DNA of 16,494 nt from Ruminococcaceae bacterium UBA3751 (GTDB lineage Bacteria; Bacillota; Clostridia; Oscillospirales; Acutalibacteraceae), in NCBI GenBank assembly GCA_002371215.1, contig DFGL01000056.1, positions 1 to 16,494 of the forward strand, read 5' to 3'. This document shows, piece after piece, positions 16,001 through 16,494 of the stretch. Below the pieces are notes generated by a model that did no database searches, was not told where the DNA came from, and saw only the letters and a program-made list of their open reading frames with translations. Every line of letters starts with the position of its first letter. The first letter of the stretch is position 1. A program made the position numbers and the translations under genes.

Positions 16001-16165
16001 GTCAACGTAACTGCCCTTATTAACTGTAATCGAGCTGAGTATTTCATCATCTTCGCTCATAAAGATTACTTCATAAGTTTTTACAGCAGCATATACGTTC
16101 AGCGGCAATATAGCTGAAACCACCATAATAACCGCTAAAAATAAACTTAAATGTCTTTTAACCAT
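13055..16165 (-). CDS. Large secreted protein with about 12 tandem C-CxxC-H repeats and two Fn3-like modules
   Basis: This 1036-residue protein has a signal peptide (about 1-27, ending VYA-AVK) and an N-terminal Flg_new-like beta module (29-95). A region with an amphipathic helix follows (about 150-225), then a long tandem array (about 240-828) of units of roughly 40-55 residues. Each unit reads approximately A/P-T-C-x3-G-x-Y-x(3-5)-C-x2-C and ends near a conserved His. Twelve units are clear, with three divergent ones at the front; the last has Thr in place of its first Cys. The C-terminal 195 residues are two Fn3-like basic modules closely matching the downstream protein. The ATG at 16165 is chosen because AAGGAG lies 8 bases upstream, whereas the ATG at 16171 is only 2 bases from it. 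It is the first gene of the operon. Function unknown. Confidence 0.8.
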   Translation of the reverse strand: MVKRHLSLFLAVIMVVSAILPLNVYAAVKTYEVIFMSEDDEILSSITVNKGSYVDESEIPAFPKGTSGHEDYIEEPGGKEHASYSWDSDPLTTPINANTVFTRVKSTEKHDYDFGKPQFKFQANSKSGLMAFYECSKCGSVGEVGVEIITKESNMSQGIKIRVDASAIGGNGIAYEGYLDVGQLQTIVNLMQKVGVPIPGWVNTVLSVADKVLDAADKIKEQTSTCSKEGHLYGENPTYTWSENKATCIARFECTREDCQTNYDGHYVEKAMNVTGPTYSNATCTENGEETYKASVQFQRGRDLDWEEYKTETKSVWQKKLGHNYTKVSNNNATCFEDGTYYRLCTRCGVKTADLVDTGTKKEHLAGRTVRENEVPATCTSKGSYNSVKYCVYCNTKLSDESVETDMLEHTPKAAVKENFTDSTCSALGSYDLVTRCADCNAVLQSEHKTIPKKSCTRRLIIEGATSSTCTTGGTYTQIDKCVECGMVYGSTTINLEPTAHDYENVTVVKPTCENEGRIDRVCKVCGYTIENAEIPDSLGGHNIELDSEIPATCASKGEKVYKCTNPGCDYVETEEIEKTADHTWDTNEIIEEPDCINYGTRTAVCTVCGTKKTTQIERTEHNYNSVVTPATCTERGYTTHTCSICGDVYIDSFSDAKGHKLGAVIRENEKDATCAEDGYYENVIKCSECGEELMRDEVEVPAKSHRFTKRIVKPTCISEGYTTYKCQNDACNHVEYTSAPKAITDHTPATAVKENVVKATCLEKGSYDSVVYCSYCKKELSRTAKVEKAKGHSWDNGVITKQPTTTESGIKLYTCKGCRITREEVIPKLTVKEATPSDKQADSASVNKTIRKPENIRTISQFNKKRLLILFDKVDGAQNYRVMYRKAGTKKWNYAWTDGATEYYLKNLKKGGLYEFMFAAYKKNSKNEWERGAYSKTSFRYYYKEKIKKVKAGKKSVTVKWTKDKNSIGYELFYATNPEMTNRKKIVINNKNTTSYTIKKLKKGKKYYIRVRSIKKLKNRRYTGEFSSQKKIKAK

Positions 16166-16185
16166 TAGCATTACTCCTTTGCAGA

Positions 16186-16216
16186 ATTATACATATTAAT
16201 TATAACATATACACAA
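16186..16216 (-). promoter_or_regulatory. Possible promoter of the secreted-protein operon
   Basis: On the minus strand a TATAAT (16186-16191) sits about 20 bases before the start codon. TTGTGT (16211-16216) is 19 bp upstream, a spacing longer than ideal. Another TATAAT at 16199-16204 has no good -35. The surrounding 90 bp is very AT-rich, so the exact promoter is uncertain. Confidence 0.35.
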
Positions 16217-16274
16217 TTAAAATAATATTATCAATTTTAACAAAATAATAATATTATATATAGCACTATTAAAC

Positions 16275-16293
16275 AAAAAGCCCCGATAGGGGC
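16275..16293 (-). terminator. Terminator-like hairpin
   Basis: On the minus strand GCCCC-TATC-GGGGC (16293-16280) is followed by TTTTTGTTT. The stem is short (5 bp) but all G-C. It would end leftward transcription arriving from beyond the right edge. Confidence 0.7.
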
Positions 16294-16349
16294 GTCCGTC
16301 ATAAAGAATGTTAGCTCTAAAATCGCCTCTTTTTCGCTATAATTGCGTT

Positions 16350-16387
16350 AAAAAACGGGTTAAGGCGGCAAGCCTTAACCCGTTTTT
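16350..16387. terminator. Strong, symmetric terminator-like hairpin
   Basis: A 16-bp perfect stem (16351-16366 with 16372-16387) has a 5-base loop, an A run on one side and a T run on the other, so it can act in both directions. It lies 57 bp from the short hairpin, inside the 10-bp inverted repeat. Confidence 0.8.
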
Positions 16388-16494
16388 ATGCCTTGTTCTA
16401 ACAAAAAATAGTCTGATTTTAGAGTGCGAAGCAGTTTTTGCAAAGTAATTTTAGGCAATAAAGAAATTATAAAATCGCCTGCATACTCGCGTAT

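Larger units (their letters stand above)
16172..16494. other. Noncoding right end of the window
   Basis: This stretch of 323 bases has no plausible gene. The part at 16172-16270 is AT-rich and contains the promoter region of the secreted-protein operon. The part at 16275-16494 holds two hairpins, a 10-bp inverted repeat (16315-16324 with 16415-16424) and an 11-bp direct repeat TAAAATCGCCT (16318-16328 and 16470-16480). It may be the 3' region of a minus-strand gene beyond the window or a structured element. Confidence 0.6.

Noticed and set aside
13055..16165. Tandem repeats as a possible CRISPR-like or DNA-level repeat array
   Set aside because: The repetition is at the protein level; nucleotide identity between units is low and spacing varies.

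Overview
The window looks like a chromosomal segment of a low-GC, spore-forming Clostridia member, most likely in the Ruminococcaceae/Oscillospiraceae. This is an inference from four things: AT-rich intergenic DNA, a CwlD-type amidase plus a SpoIIM-like protein, the clostridial grouping tgt-yajC-TIGR04086, and large secreted proteins built from BspA-type leucine-rich and cysteine repeats as seen in gut Ruminococcus and Eubacterium. Nothing suggests a plasmid, a prophage, an IS element or a CRISPR array.

Layout. 1-124: tRNA-Leu(CAA) and its terminator. 123-734: a VanZ-family membrane protein with its own promoter. 751-1704 (minus): a D-2-hydroxyacid dehydrogenase, divergent from 1804-4716 (plus), an operon of amidase (CwlD-like), RadA, a small one-pass membrane protein and a HAD hydrolase, closed by a strong terminator. 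4747-5291: an AT-rich intergenic stretch that carries a perfect 11-6-11 inverted repeat strongly resembling a dif site. 5292-6269 (plus): a Xer-type tyrosine recombinase. 6259-8978 (minus): tgt, yajC, a TIGR04086-type membrane protein and a SpoIIM-like protein, ending tail to tail with the recombinase gene. 9069-16165 (minus): two giant secreted proteins, 14 bp apart, that share a basic C-terminal module. 16172-16494: noncoding, with two terminator-like hairpins and a repeat-bounded element.

How parts fit. The most interesting feature is the dif-like site at 4786-4813. Its two recombinase-binding arms are perfect inverted copies, which fits a single-recombinase (XerS/XerH/XerA-like) resolution system. 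A third exact copy of the arm lies just downstream of the recombinase promoter, where it could allow autoregulation. Gene orientation switches from mostly plus to entirely minus at this locus, as expected where replication forks meet. The second highlight is the two-gene operon of large secreted cysteine-repeat proteins, whose repeats (C...CxxC...H) look metal-binding or disulfide-bonded and whose function is not known.
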